The translations under genes were made by a program, and so were the position numbers. Below are positions 41,921 through 50,421 of a stretch of DNA of 64,000 nucleotides, in pieces (positions within the stretch are counted from its first letter, which is position 1; every line of letters starts with the position of its first letter). Origin of the DNA: Anoxybacterium sp963668245 (GTDB taxonomy: Bacteria; Bacillota; Clostridia; Peptostreptococcales; Anaerovoracaceae); assembly GCA_963668245.2 (NCBI GenBank), contig OY764195.2, positions 434,001 through 498,000 of the forward strand. Direction: 5' to 3'. The notes under the pieces were generated by a model. That model did not search any database and was not told the origin of the DNA. It was given only the letters and a program-made list of their open reading frames with translations.

Positions 41921-43393
41921 TTATATATTCTCTTTTTCCTTGCGAATCTTTCCATCTGCAAGCATGCAAATCGCATCTGCATAGATTTTACAACAAGTAA
42001 TTAGATTGGATATGGATATATATTCATTTTTTTGATGTGCCAACTCTGGCTCGCCAGGAAAGTTTGCTCCAAAAGCAACTGCGTTTTTTACCGCTCTCGC
42101 ATAGGTACCCCCACCGATTACCAGAGGTTCTGCCTCTGTATCACCAGTATGCTCTCGATAGACAGCCATCAAAGTCTTTATCATTGGATCATCCTTAGGC
42201 ATGTAGATTGGCATTTGGTGATTTTTCTTTACAATACCAAGATTGAATTTGTGAATATCAGGCAACATTGCCTCATATACCTGCTCATCATTTCCAGTCA
42301 CAGGGTACCTGATATTGATAGTTAGACTGGCGGACTCTTGATCTATTTTTACCATTCCAACATTTAAAATCAGTTTGCCCGAAGGCGCATCCTCTAGCGC
42401 ACAGCCAAGCGAAGTTCCATCCAGTTCAAAGCCAATGTGCTTATTATAAAAGTCTATAAAGTCACGAACATCTTCATTGTCCCAGTTAATCTGTTCTAAA
42501 AACTGCATCATAACTGAGATTGCATTGAGTCCATGTTCTGGTCTGGCTCCATGGGAAGAAATTCCCACCGAAGTCAGTTCCAAATTTTTCCCAACTCCTT
42601 TGGCTGAAAGCTGATATCCAGTTTCCTTTTTAAATGTGGCCACCTGATTTTTTATGTCATCATAGGCGTTCGCTTTGATTACTACTCTAGCATAGTCTGC
42701 AACCATATTGGCGGCATTTCCACCACTCATACTCCGCAAGGAAATACCTTTTGCATTGGCCGATGTTTTGGATATTTTTTTTGCCAAATCAAAGACCAAT
42801 ATGCCCTTTTCTCCATGAATCGCAGGAAATTCGCCATCTGGTGTAAACGAAAAATCTGGTGCTTTTACCCTCTTCAGATAGTAATCCATACCCTTCCAAC
42901 CAGTTTCTTCATCTAAACCCAATATCAATCGAACTTTCTTTTCCGGAATCACACCTGCATCCTTTAATGCCTTCATAGCATAAAAAGCAGCAATCGTAGG
43001 ACCTTTATCATCTATGGTGCCCCTGCCAAACATTTTATCCTCTTCTATCTGACCGCCAAAGGGATCATAGTCCCAGTCTTTTCCCTCTGGAACCACATCT
43101 AGATGGCACAGGATTCCCATTGTTTCATCACTCGTACCCACAAGATACCCTTCCTCATCATATAGATATCCGCCAAATTCCATGTGTCCACCATAATCAT
43201 CGATGTTTTCTATTTCAAATCCAGCTTCCTTTCCCTTTTCCAACATAAACTCAAATGCTTTTTTCACGTTTATCCCGAAAGGAGCATGGGGCGCGGGTTC
43301 ACCAGCCACACTTGGAATGGCTACAAGCTCTCTTAATGTTTCTAGCATTTCATCACGGTACTCGTCAATCTTCTTCAGATATTCCTTTTCCAT
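41921..43393 (-). CDS. pepV: Dipeptidase PepV (M20 family)
   Basis: A 490-residue di-zinc peptidase cutting dipeptides. The metal ligands are H97 (CHLDVVPEG, with D99), D128 (GRGTIDDKGP) and E162/E163 (LDEETGWKGM), followed by a lid domain and a C-terminal histidine (LAHQKNEYI). The length and blocks match PepV rather than PepT or carboxypeptidase G2. Confidence 0.94.
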   Translation of the reverse strand: MEKEYLKKIDEYRDEMLETLRELVAIPSVAGEPAPHAPFGINVKKAFEFMLEKGKEAGFEIENIDDYGGHMEFGGYLYDEEGYLVGTSDETMGILCHLDVVPEGKDWDYDPFGGQIEEDKMFGRGTIDDKGPTIAAFYAMKALKDAGVIPEKKVRLILGLDEETGWKGMDYYLKRVKAPDFSFTPDGEFPAIHGEKGILVFDLAKKISKTSANAKGISLRSMSGGNAANMVADYARVVIKANAYDDIKNQVATFKKETGYQLSAKGVGKNLELTSVGISSHGARPEHGLNAISVMMQFLEQINWDNEDVRDFIDFYNKHIGFELDGTSLGCALEDAPSGKLILNVGMVKIDQESASLTINIRYPVTGNDEQVYEAMLPDIHKFNLGIVKKNHQMPIYMPKDDPMIKTLMAVYREHTGDTEAEPLVIGGGTYARAVKNAVAFGANFPGEPELAHQKNEYISISNLITCCKIYADAICMLADGKIRKEKENI

Positions 43394-43429
43394 AAAATCA
43401 TCTCCTGACCTTCTATTGAGATATAGAAT

Positions 43430-44650
43430 TTATTCTATATCATCAAGCTTTAACAATTCTCTAATATCTTGTAGTGCTTGGGCCGCTCGTTTTTCATCTT
43501 GCGCTTCAACCACGGCCGGGTTTTGTAATAAATTTTCATCCAGTGGAATGACATAATAGAATGAATTGCTGTTCTTTTTATATTTTTCAACCCAAGTTGG
43601 GATTGCATTCATTGTGATAGAGGTTATCGTCTTAGTGCTTTTCATATACGAAACGTTGACCTTCGCAACCATGCCTTGTTCTGTATATCGATTATCCAAG
43701 GTTTCCAGTCGTTGGTTGGAAATGAAATTTCCCATAGAATAAAAAACAGGTACTTCTTTCCCTGTATTTTCATCAGTTACCCATTCCATGCTCTGCAAAA
43801 CATGAGGATGGGATGCAAAAATGATATCAGCTCCAAATCCAGCAACAGCCTTTGCTATTTTTTTCTGGTATTCATTTGGTTCTCTCTCATATTCTTCTCC
43901 CCAGTGGAAATAACAAATAACAATTTCTGCTCCATCTGCTCTTGCAGATCCTATGCTCTCTTTGATTTTATTTAAATCTTCATCAAGGTTTTCATAAGAG
44001 AATGTATTGATCAGTGGCCATGCATCATCCGAAACATAGCTTCCGTTCATTGTACGCTTCCCATTTACCATTGGCGTTTCATAAGTGTAAGCTACAACGC
44101 CTACAGAAATGCCATTGGCTGTAGTCACAATATAATTTGGCTCTCCTGTAAGATGCGTCCCTTCTGTAGCTAATCCCGCAGACCGTAAGACTTCAACCGT
44201 TCGCTTTAATCCAGAAGTCTCTGTATCAAGGGCATGGTTGTTGGATGTCAATGCAACATCAAATCCCGCATCTTTCAGTGCTTTTCCCAGAGTATCTGGT
44301 GCACTGAATCTTGGATATCCCGAATACGGCTCCCCTCCAAAGGTGGTTTCTACATTGCAAAGCGCTAAATCAGCTTGCTCAATATAGGGGGATATGTATA
44401 CAAAGTTGTTTTCAAAATTATAGGTTCCTGTTTCACTTTCGTACTGTGCAGTTAGTTGTGAACGATGAACCATCACATCCCCAACAGCACAAATAGTAAG
44501 AGCAACCGGCTCTTCTTTTTCTTCCAGTGGGGCAGGCTCTACTTGTTCTGCACCAGTTTCTTTTGCATGTAAAAGAGGTGGGAGTATGAAACATAATCCC
44601 ACCGCAACAATCAGAACCGAAACTATAATAATGATTGTATTCTTTTTCAT
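43430..44650 (-). CDS. CapA-family cell-surface protein
   Basis: A 406-residue protein with one N-terminal membrane anchor (about 5-25) and an extracellular CapA/PgsA-type calcineurin-like domain: AVGDVMVHRSQ, CNVETTFGG, TSNNHALD, CYFHWGEEYEREPN and FASHPHVLQSME. Members are linked to poly-gamma-glutamate production, but capB and capC are absent here, so the role is unknown. It follows the nfu gene by one base. Confidence 0.88.
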   Translation of the reverse strand: MKKNTIIIIVSVLIVAVGLCFILPPLLHAKETGAEQVEPAPLEEKEEPVALTICAVGDVMVHRSQLTAQYESETGTYNFENNFVYISPYIEQADLALCNVETTFGGEPYSGYPRFSAPDTLGKALKDAGFDVALTSNNHALDTETSGLKRTVEVLRSAGLATEGTHLTGEPNYIVTTANGISVGVVAYTYETPMVNGKRTMNGSYVSDDAWPLINTFSYENLDEDLNKIKESIGSARADGAEIVICYFHWGEEYEREPNEYQKKIAKAVAGFGADIIFASHPHVLQSMEWVTDENTGKEVPVFYSMGNFISNQRLETLDNRYTEQGMVAKVNVSYMKSTKTITSITMNAIPTWVEKYKKNSNSFYYVIPLDENLLQNPAVVEAQDEKRAAQALQDIRELLKLDDIE

Positions 44651-44651
44651 C

Positions 44652-44873
44652 TTAAACTGCTTCTACCCCAGCAATCTCTGGATATTGTTCTCTGAGAACT
44701 CTTTCAATTCCCATTTTTAATGTCATCTGAGCGCCTGGGCATCCGTGACAAGCTCCCTGCAATCTAACTTTTACAATTTTATCGGCAGTATATTCAACAA
44801 ATTCAACATCCCCGCCATCTCTTTGTAACATTGGTCTGATATGCTCAAGGGCATCCTTAATATTCTGTTCCAT
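44652..44873 (-). CDS. NifU C-terminal-domain (NFU) iron-sulfur scaffold protein
   Basis: A 73-residue single-domain NFU protein. It has MLQRDGGDVEFVEY and the CxxC cluster site GACHGCPGAQMTL, ending with the conserved LREQYPEIAGV. It likely carries [4Fe-4S] clusters to apo-proteins such as the many iron-sulfur enzymes of this organism. Confidence 0.95.
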   Translation of the reverse strand: MEQNIKDALEHIRPMLQRDGGDVEFVEYTADKIVKVRLQGACHGCPGAQMTLKMGIERVLREQYPEIAGVEAV

Positions 44874-44885
44874 AATTTCTCCTTC

Positions 44886-46085
44886 CTATTGCCATGTAGG
44901 CTCTACTGTATATAAATGAACAAATTTACCATTTGCAATGGTCTCAATCACAACGGATTTGATTGGATCTCCGTTTTCATCAAAAGTAAAGTTTCCTGAA
45001 GCACCAGGAAAACTTTTTGTTGCCGCAAGCTGATTACGAATTGCTTCTCCATCGATGGAAGTCCCTGCTCTACTGATTGCATTCACTGCTAACATATAAG
45101 AATCAAAGCCCAAGGCAACATCACTAGATGGCTCTGCATCTGTTCCATATTTCTCTTGATAGGCTTTTATAAATACTTCTGTATTTGGGTTAATCGCAGT
45201 ATCCGCATCAAAGAATGCTGAGAAAATAGCTCCATTTACGTCAGTACCGCCCTCAGCCAAGAAGCTTTCGCTTTGCCAGCTTTCTGTTCCTAAGAATACA
45301 AAGTTCATGCCAAGCTCTTTCGCTTGTTTCATAATCCGAATGGCATCGGCGTCTTTGCTTGCAAGCAGAACCACCGTAGCCCCAGAGTCTTTCACTGACT
45401 GAAGTTGTGTTTCAAAATTTTTCTTTTTTGAAGTATATTCAATGGTTTTAATGATTGCATTTTCATTTCCTGTAAGCTGGGTCATTTTATCACTATATGT
45501 TTGGGCGACTGCTGCTGCATAATCATCCTCTGCGTCTTTAAAGATTGCAGCATTCATCATACCTAGGTACTCCACACAGTACTTTGCAAGCGCCACACCT
45601 TGAAAGGAATCCAGAATACAAGTACGAAAATAATAAGGATTGCTCTTGGTCACCAAGGGATTTGTAGAGGTAATGGTAATCGCGGGTATCTGAGCTTGCT
45701 CAAATACATCTCCGCCAGCAAGAGAAAGGGTACTCCCATGACTTCCGAGGACAACAGACACTTTTTTATCCACTAAATCTTGAGCGGCAGAAACAGCAAC
45801 ATCGACATCAGATTGGTTGTCTGCATAAACCAACTGAATTTGCTTTCCGATTACTTCTGGAAACAGCTCATGGGCTAATTCGATTCCTTCCAGCTCTAAT
45901 TCTCCGTGTTCTTTTTCTGCTCCTGATAATGGCTCAAAAACCCCAATTCTTACCGTATTCTCATCATCAACCTCTGTTGTGATAAAAGATGACTTAAAGT
46001 TATCAAATGAAGTGCATCCAAAAAGAAACAATGAGCTGGTCATGCAAATCATAAGCGTAATTACTAACATTCGTTTTTTTTGCAT
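44886..46085 (-). CDS. Leu/Ile/Val-type ABC transporter substrate-binding lipoprotein
   Basis: A 399-residue lipoprotein with lipobox LFGC (about residue 21-24) and the type I periplasmic binding fold of LivJ: VRIGVFEPLSGAEKEHGELELEGIELAHELFP, SHGSTLSLAGGDVFEQAQIPAITITSTNP and ATKSFPGASGNFTFDENGDP. No livHMGF genes are adjacent, so it is an orphan binding protein for a branched-chain amino acid or similar ligand, or it serves a receptor. Confidence 0.92.
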   Translation of the reverse strand: MQKKRMLVITLMICMTSSLFLFGCTSFDNFKSSFITTEVDDENTVRIGVFEPLSGAEKEHGELELEGIELAHELFPEVIGKQIQLVYADNQSDVDVAVSAAQDLVDKKVSVVLGSHGSTLSLAGGDVFEQAQIPAITITSTNPLVTKSNPYYFRTCILDSFQGVALAKYCVEYLGMMNAAIFKDAEDDYAAAVAQTYSDKMTQLTGNENAIIKTIEYTSKKKNFETQLQSVKDSGATVVLLASKDADAIRIMKQAKELGMNFVFLGTESWQSESFLAEGGTDVNGAIFSAFFDADTAINPNTEVFIKAYQEKYGTDAEPSSDVALGFDSYMLAVNAISRAGTSIDGEAIRNQLAATKSFPGASGNFTFDENGDPIKSVVIETIANGKFVHLYTVEPTWQ

Positions 46086-46264
46086 CTATTTTCTCCGCAA
46101 TCGTTACAATTCTATTCTGGTACTCAGTCGTACCGTCTATTTATTATATCAACTATTAGAAAAAAGTAAATAGCCATCTGCCGAATTCCGTTGCAAAAGC
46201 AACATTTTTTCAATCCCGAACATCTATAAAATACATTTTTTTGAAGTTATTTTTGTCTTTTTTG

Positions 46265-46293
46265 TTTACTAATTCCTACTTGTGGTATATAAA
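46265..46293 (+). promoter_or_regulatory. Probable promoter of rubrerythrin
   Basis: TTTACT (46265-46270), 17 bases, TATAAA (46288-46293), about 52 bases before the ATG. Both boxes are one or two bases off consensus. No clear PerR site was seen. Confidence 0.5.
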
Positions 46294-46345
46294 TACTATA
46301 AAATTAGATTTAACATGACACAAGAAATTTGGAGGTATTATTATT

Positions 46346-46894
46346 ATGACGAAATGGGTATGTACAGTTTGTGGTTATACACACGAAGGACCTGAAGCAC
46401 CGGACCAATGTCCACAATGCAAAGTAGGAAAAGATAAGTTCAAAGCTGTTGAAAGCGGAAAAAGAGAGTGGGCTGATCAGCACGTTGTTGGTGTAGCTCA
46501 AGGCGTAGATCCAGAAATTATCCAAGGACTGAAGGACAATTTTATGGGAGAATGTACTGAAGTAGGTATGTATCTGGCTATGTCTCGTGTGGCTGAAAGA
46601 GAGGGTTATCCTGAAATTGGAGCTTTCTATAAATTGGCTGCTTTCGAAGAAGCAGAACATGCAGCAAAATTTGCTGAACTCCTTGGTGAAGTAGTTACAG
46701 ACTCTACAAAGAAAAATCTACAGATGAGAGTGGATGCTGAGAATGGCGCTTGTGCTGGTAAAAAAGAACTGGCTAAGAAAGCAAAAGAATTGAACCTGGA
46801 TGCAATTCATGATACGGTTCATGAAATGGCAAAAGACGAAGCTAGACACGGTTGTGGATTTGAAGGGCTTTTAAAGAGATATTTTGGAGAATAA
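46346..46894 (+). CDS. Reverse rubrerythrin (N-terminal rubredoxin, NADH peroxidase)
   Basis: A 182-residue protein with the rubredoxin domain first (C6, C9, C22, C25), then the four-helix di-iron domain with ExxH-type ligands in GECTEVGMYLAM, FEEAEHAAKFAE and MAKDEARHG. This domain order defines reverse rubrerythrins, which reduce hydrogen peroxide and oxygen in clostridia. It has GGAGG upstream of ATG 46346 and a strong terminator after. It is convergent with the AEC transporter gene. Confidence 0.96.
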   Translation: MTKWVCTVCGYTHEGPEAPDQCPQCKVGKDKFKAVESGKREWADQHVVGVAQGVDPEIIQGLKDNFMGECTEVGMYLAMSRVAEREGYPEIGAFYKLAAFEEAEHAAKFAELLGEVVTDSTKKNLQMRVDAENGACAGKKELAKKAKELNLDAIHDTVHEMAKDEARHGCGFEGLLKRYFGE

Positions 46895-46910
46895 TTTTTC
46901 CAGTACCAAA

Positions 46911-46941
46911 AGAGGAACGTTTTGCAACGTTCCTCTTTTTT
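46911..46941 (+). terminator. Terminator of rubrerythrin (also faces AEC gene)
   Basis: AGAGGAACGTT and AACGTTCCTCT form a perfect 11-bp stem with a TTGC loop, followed by TTTTT. It lies between two convergent genes. Confidence 0.95.
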
Positions 46942-46974
46942 ATCGTCTAACGGCATAAGCACCGGGATTTTATA

Positions 46975-47868
46975 TTATATGGAAAACAAACTCATATAGA
47001 TTGGTATGGTGGCAAGTGATAAGATAGTGGATATGCAGGTCCCTTTCACCGCAAGTTCTTTATTTCCATCATATGTAATACAAAGCATCGATACGTTGCC
47101 TGCGACCGGCAGGCTAATAAGCATGACACTGACCCCTAGTATCAAAGGATCGGTTACAATAAAATGAAGTGCCACCCAAAACAAAAATGGCCAAAGGACA
47201 AGCTTACATGCTACAAAGAAATATAAAAATTTATCTTGAAACAATCCTCTTGCATTGACTGCCGCAAGGGTTGAACCCAATGTAATCATAGCCAGTGGAG
47301 AGGTAATTCCTCCAACCTTGGATAAAAACGATACGAGCAAATCAGGCAGTGGAAGCGAAAAAGAAAAAACCAAAATTGCAATGATTGAGGATATAATTCC
47401 CGGATTTATCAGTTTTTCTATTTGAACCTTTCGTTCTTTTCGAATCACAGAAACTCCATATGAAAAAATACTAAGATTAAATGCAATCATAAAAAGTGAT
47501 GCATAAAACAAGCCTAGATTGCCATACATAACAGAAATGATTGGAAATCCCATAAATCCAAGGTTTGGATAGGTCAGCATCAGTTTATATGTATCATCAC
47601 ACTTTGTAACTTTTTGAAAAACGGCTGCAAACAAAGGCTTGCAAATAAAGATCATCATGGCGATTGCCAAAACAAAGAATGCTTGACCAAGTTTTTCAGG
47701 ACGCTGCCCTACTGCAGATGATATAATTGCTGCGGGCAGCGTTACTTTTAACAGTAAACCTGAAAAATACTTGTCTGAGGTTTCATTTAATATGTTTAAC
47801 TTGTTGCATACATAGCCCAATGCGATGTATCCAAAAAGAAGGCAGAGCGGCAAGAGTATCTCGTTCAT
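46975..47868 (-). CDS. AEC (auxin efflux carrier-like) family transporter
   Basis: A 297-residue integral membrane protein with about ten segments in two similar halves. It has LFGYIALGYVCNKLNILNE, LTYPNLGFMGFPIISVMYG and MLISLPVAGNVSMLCITYDGN, typical of bacterial AEC carriers (MleP/YfdV), which often move organic acids such as malate. The promoter overlaps an inverted repeat (47917-47956) and a FadR-type regulator gene is adjacent, so organic-acid induction is plausible. Confidence 0.93.
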   Translation of the reverse strand: MNEILLPLCLLFGYIALGYVCNKLNILNETSDKYFSGLLLKVTLPAAIISSAVGQRPEKLGQAFFVLAIAMMIFICKPLFAAVFQKVTKCDDTYKLMLTYPNLGFMGFPIISVMYGNLGLFYASLFMIAFNLSIFSYGVSVIRKERKVQIEKLINPGIISSIIAILVFSFSLPLPDLLVSFLSKVGGITSPLAMITLGSTLAAVNARGLFQDKFLYFFVACKLVLWPFLFWVALHFIVTDPLILGVSVMLISLPVAGNVSMLCITYDGNKELAVKGTCISTILSLATIPIYMSLFSI

Positions 47869-47916
47869 TTTTATTCCTTATTTCATAAGATGCAAGTAAT
47901 ATTCATTGCAAAAAAT

Positions 47917-47962
47917 ATAGTTGTCTGACATCTATTCTAAGACATCATACAACTATAGTCAA
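47917..47962 (-). promoter_or_regulatory. AEC promoter embedded in a 17-bp imperfect inverted repeat
   Basis: On the minus strand, -35 TTGACT (47962-47957) and -10 TAGAAT (47939-47934) are 17 bases apart. The spacer is one arm, ATAGTTGTATGATGTCT, and the second arm lies just after the -10; the arms match at 14 of 17 positions. This fits an operator bound by the neighbouring FadR-type regulator better than a terminator. Confidence 0.7.
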
Positions 47963-47994
47963 TACCTTTTCATAATCTTTTCTATGTTTTTCCC

Positions 47995-48678
47995 TTATAT
48001 TTTTAATTCTTCTATATACCTCATGGAATGTAAAATATGAAGTTTCATGGCTGTAGAAGCACCCTCACCGTTTCCCGCTTTGATAAAATCCATAATCATC
48101 TTTGTATCATTGATAGTATCTTCAAAAAAGTTTTGATTTTGTTGGAGCAGATGAATTCCTTTTTGTATTCCCTCGTAGATTACTGGCAGCAATTGTTTTA
48201 CAAATTGATTGTGCGTAGCCGCCACGATGCTCTGATGGAAGCCTTGATCTGCTTCAGCACTCGGCTCATTACTATTTAGCAAGCAAATCAGTTGATTACC
48301 CCATTCCACAATCGTATTTCTTTCTTCTTCCGTGGCTCGTTCTGCCGCAAGCCCAGCACAACGCGGTTCAAACATCAGACGCAATTCGAAGGCATCATAC
48401 ACACTGCATGCCGATGTAGCCAATTTTTTTAGCCCTGCATAATCCAATGAATTTTGGTTGGATACATACGTTCCAAGTCCACGCTTTACTTCTAACGCTC
48501 CTCCTGCAACCAACATTTTGATTGCCTCTCGTAAAGTCGAGCGGCTTACACCCATCATCTCAGATAGCTCATTTTCGTTGGGAAGTTTGTCTCCGACTTG
48601 ATACTTTTTATCAGGACCAATCATAGCCAGAACTTGATCCACTGTATTTTCCGAAAGGATTTTTGTAGGATTTTTCAT
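47995..48678 (-). CDS. FadR/GntR-family transcriptional regulator
   Basis: A 227-residue regulator from ATG 48678 (GAGGA five bases upstream; the open frame starts 21 codons earlier). It has the GntR winged helix (KLPNENELSEMMGVSRSTLREAIKMLVAGGALEVKRGLGTYV) and an FCD ligand domain (FELRLMFEPRCAGLAAERATEEE, FHQSIVAATHNQFV). FCD regulators sense small carboxylic acids. It probably controls the AEC transporter just downstream. Confidence 0.94.
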   Translation of the reverse strand: MKNPTKILSENTVDQVLAMIGPDKKYQVGDKLPNENELSEMMGVSRSTLREAIKMLVAGGALEVKRGLGTYVSNQNSLDYAGLKKLATSACSVYDAFELRLMFEPRCAGLAAERATEEERNTIVEWGNQLICLLNSNEPSAEADQGFHQSIVAATHNQFVKQLLPVIYEGIQKGIHLLQQNQNFFEDTINDTKMIMDFIKAGNGEGASTAMKLHILHSMRYIEELKI

Positions 48679-48889
48679 AATTGTCCTCACTTTACTCACA
48701 TTGGTACTCCTATCAAGAACACCTTGTACCAATTCTATCACAAGGTCACTTTGACGTCTGTGATATTTTTTTAATTTGTTTTCACTTTTTTGTTTAAATC
48801 TTAGAATATGGTGGTAAAATTAATAGGGATTTTGTATATTTCCTTACGCTAATATTATAGAATCATATGAAAGAAGAGGAGAAAATACT

Positions 48890-49219
48890 ATGTTATTTAA
48901 ATGTACTGTATGTCGTTATATTCATGAGGGAGATGCGGCTCCAGAAGCATGCCCAAAATGTGGTGCGCCTGCGGAAAAGTTCAACGCATTATCAGAAGAA
49001 GAAGCCCAGAAGGTTTACAACTCCGATAGAACAAATGATATCCATATGGAAATCATCAATCTTGCAATGGCAATCGAAGAACTTTCTATGGAAGGAATCG
49101 AAATTGACTTAGACCCTCCTTGTGTTGCTGCTTTTGAAAAAGCAAAAAACGAAGCATGGGTAATTAAGCAGAGATCAAAAGCAGAACTTGCTGGTCACAT
49201 GGAAAAGGGAAAATGGTAA
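48890..49219 (+). CDS. Rubredoxin-domain protein with helical C-terminal extension
   Basis: A 109-residue protein with an N-terminal rubredoxin-like iron site (C5, C8, C21, C24 in FKCTVCRYIHEG and ACPKCGAPAEKF), like the one in rubrerythrins. An extension of about 70 residues (40-109) is predicted to be mostly helical but lacks the di-iron ExxH ligands. It may transfer electrons in oxidative-stress defence. The ATG has AGAGGAG upstream. Confidence 0.8.
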   Translation: MLFKCTVCRYIHEGDAAPEACPKCGAPAEKFNALSEEEAQKVYNSDRTNDIHMEIINLAMAIEELSMEGIEIDLDPPCVAAFEKAKNEAWVIKQRSKAELAGHMEKGKW

Positions 49220-49259
49220 TTTAAAAAATCACCATTTTTCATAAGTTATCAAAAAAACA

Positions 49260-49298
49260 AAGGTGGTCTCAAATTATTCTGAGAATCCACCTTTTTTT
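49260..49298. terminator. Bidirectional terminator
   Basis: AAGGTGG and CCACCTT, with inner TCTCA/TGAGA pairing, lie between the rubredoxin gene and the convergent racemase gene. A run of seven T follows on the plus strand and TTTGTTTTTTT on the minus strand. Confidence 0.9.
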
Positions 49299-49308
49299 AT
49301 GTTATTGT

Positions 49309-50418
49309 TTAAGGTTTGCAGACAATCTGAACATTGGGGGAATTGGTTGCAAATACAAGCGATGCGTAGCATAAATCAAAAGAGATTACGTCTCCAACCT
49401 CATATGGGATTTTGGTGTCTTCCACATCAATAATGAAATGATCACTACTCGCACCTATGATAGAGATTGCCTCATCTCTCGGATAAATCATATCTGTGTA
49501 TGCCACATCAACTTTTCCAAGACCAAGCAACGCTCTTTTTCGAATTCCTTGGTCTTCATACGTTCCCACATGACCAAATGCATCAAAAGAAAGCTCTCCA
49601 ACAGGATAGGTAGGCTTATTTTTTAATTCAATAATCTGTGCCTTTAGCACGAAAGCATCTTGATACATAAAGCTCATATCAAGCCCATATAAGTCCTTCA
49701 GGTCCTTAGCCAGAATAATCCCTTCTCCAACTCTCAAGTTATTGATTCGTTTTGGCATCATTCCATTTAACACGAGGGGGAAGGATGAGGTTGCTCCACC
49801 GGAAATAATGTCAAGCTTTCTGCCAATTTCATTTTCAATCATTTCCGCATCATTAACGAGTTCATCCATCTTCTGTGGCGTCGCAACGATGGAGCCGTAG
49901 CATCCAAGATTGGTTCCAATCCCAGAAAGATACAAGCCGTCACATTGATGTTCTACAAATAATGCGGCCGCAAGCAAGTCCCACTGGTCCCAAAAGCCTT
50001 CTCTTAAATCTCCAAGGTCTACCATCAAGATTACTTTGTGAACTTTTCCTTGGCGGATCGCCTCCTGATTGAGTTCTTCTAATGTTTTCATATCGCTGTT
50101 CAAACTAATATCAGTGAGCCGAATCACGTCAGGAATTTCACTCAGCATTGGGATTCGAATAAGCATATATTCTTTTTTTATGCCAAAATCGCGGCATCCT
50201 TTAATTTGCTCTAATCTGGAAGAAGCAATAAAATCACATCCTGCTTCAGCAAACACCGCGGCACCTTCAGGAATTCCCGAAAAACCCTTTATCACTCCAG
50301 CAACAGAAATCCCTTGAGCAGCGCACCTGCTTACGACCTGTTCTACATTATTTTTAAACTTAATCAAGTCAAACTCCAACACAGGATATTTGATATTTGT
50401 TTTGATCATATCATCCAT
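49309..50418 (-). CDS. orr: Alanine/ornithine racemase family PLP enzyme
   Basis: A 369-residue PLP-dependent racemase of the ornithine racemase group. The lysine binding PLP is in GVIKGFSG (about 44), followed by LLIRIPMLSEIPDV, ADLGDLREG-like (VDLGDLREGFW), SGGATSSFPLVLNGMMPKRINNLRVGEGI and the C-terminal barrel with GIRKRALLGLGKVDV and IIGASSDHFIIDVED. It may make D-ornithine for reductive ornithine fermentation, but ord/ora-type partners are not in this window, so the substrate is not certain. It starts 4 bases after the downstream synthetase stop, implying one operon. Confidence 0.85.
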   Translation of the reverse strand: MDDMIKTNIKYPVLEFDLIKFKNNVEQVVSRCAAQGISVAGVIKGFSGIPEGAAVFAEAGCDFIASSRLEQIKGCRDFGIKKEYMLIRIPMLSEIPDVIRLTDISLNSDMKTLEELNQEAIRQGKVHKVILMVDLGDLREGFWDQWDLLAAALFVEHQCDGLYLSGIGTNLGCYGSIVATPQKMDELVNDAEMIENEIGRKLDIISGGATSSFPLVLNGMMPKRINNLRVGEGIILAKDLKDLYGLDMSFMYQDAFVLKAQIIELKNKPTYPVGELSFDAFGHVGTYEDQGIRKRALLGLGKVDVAYTDMIYPRDEAISIIGASSDHFIIDVEDTKIPYEVGDVISFDLCYASLVFATNSPNVQIVCKP

Positions 50419-50421
50419 CTT

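Noticed and set aside
47917..47956. Rho-independent terminator of the FadR-type gene
   Set aside because: The inverted repeat coincides exactly with a good promoter for the next gene and has three arm mismatches; an operator explains it better, although a T-run follows.
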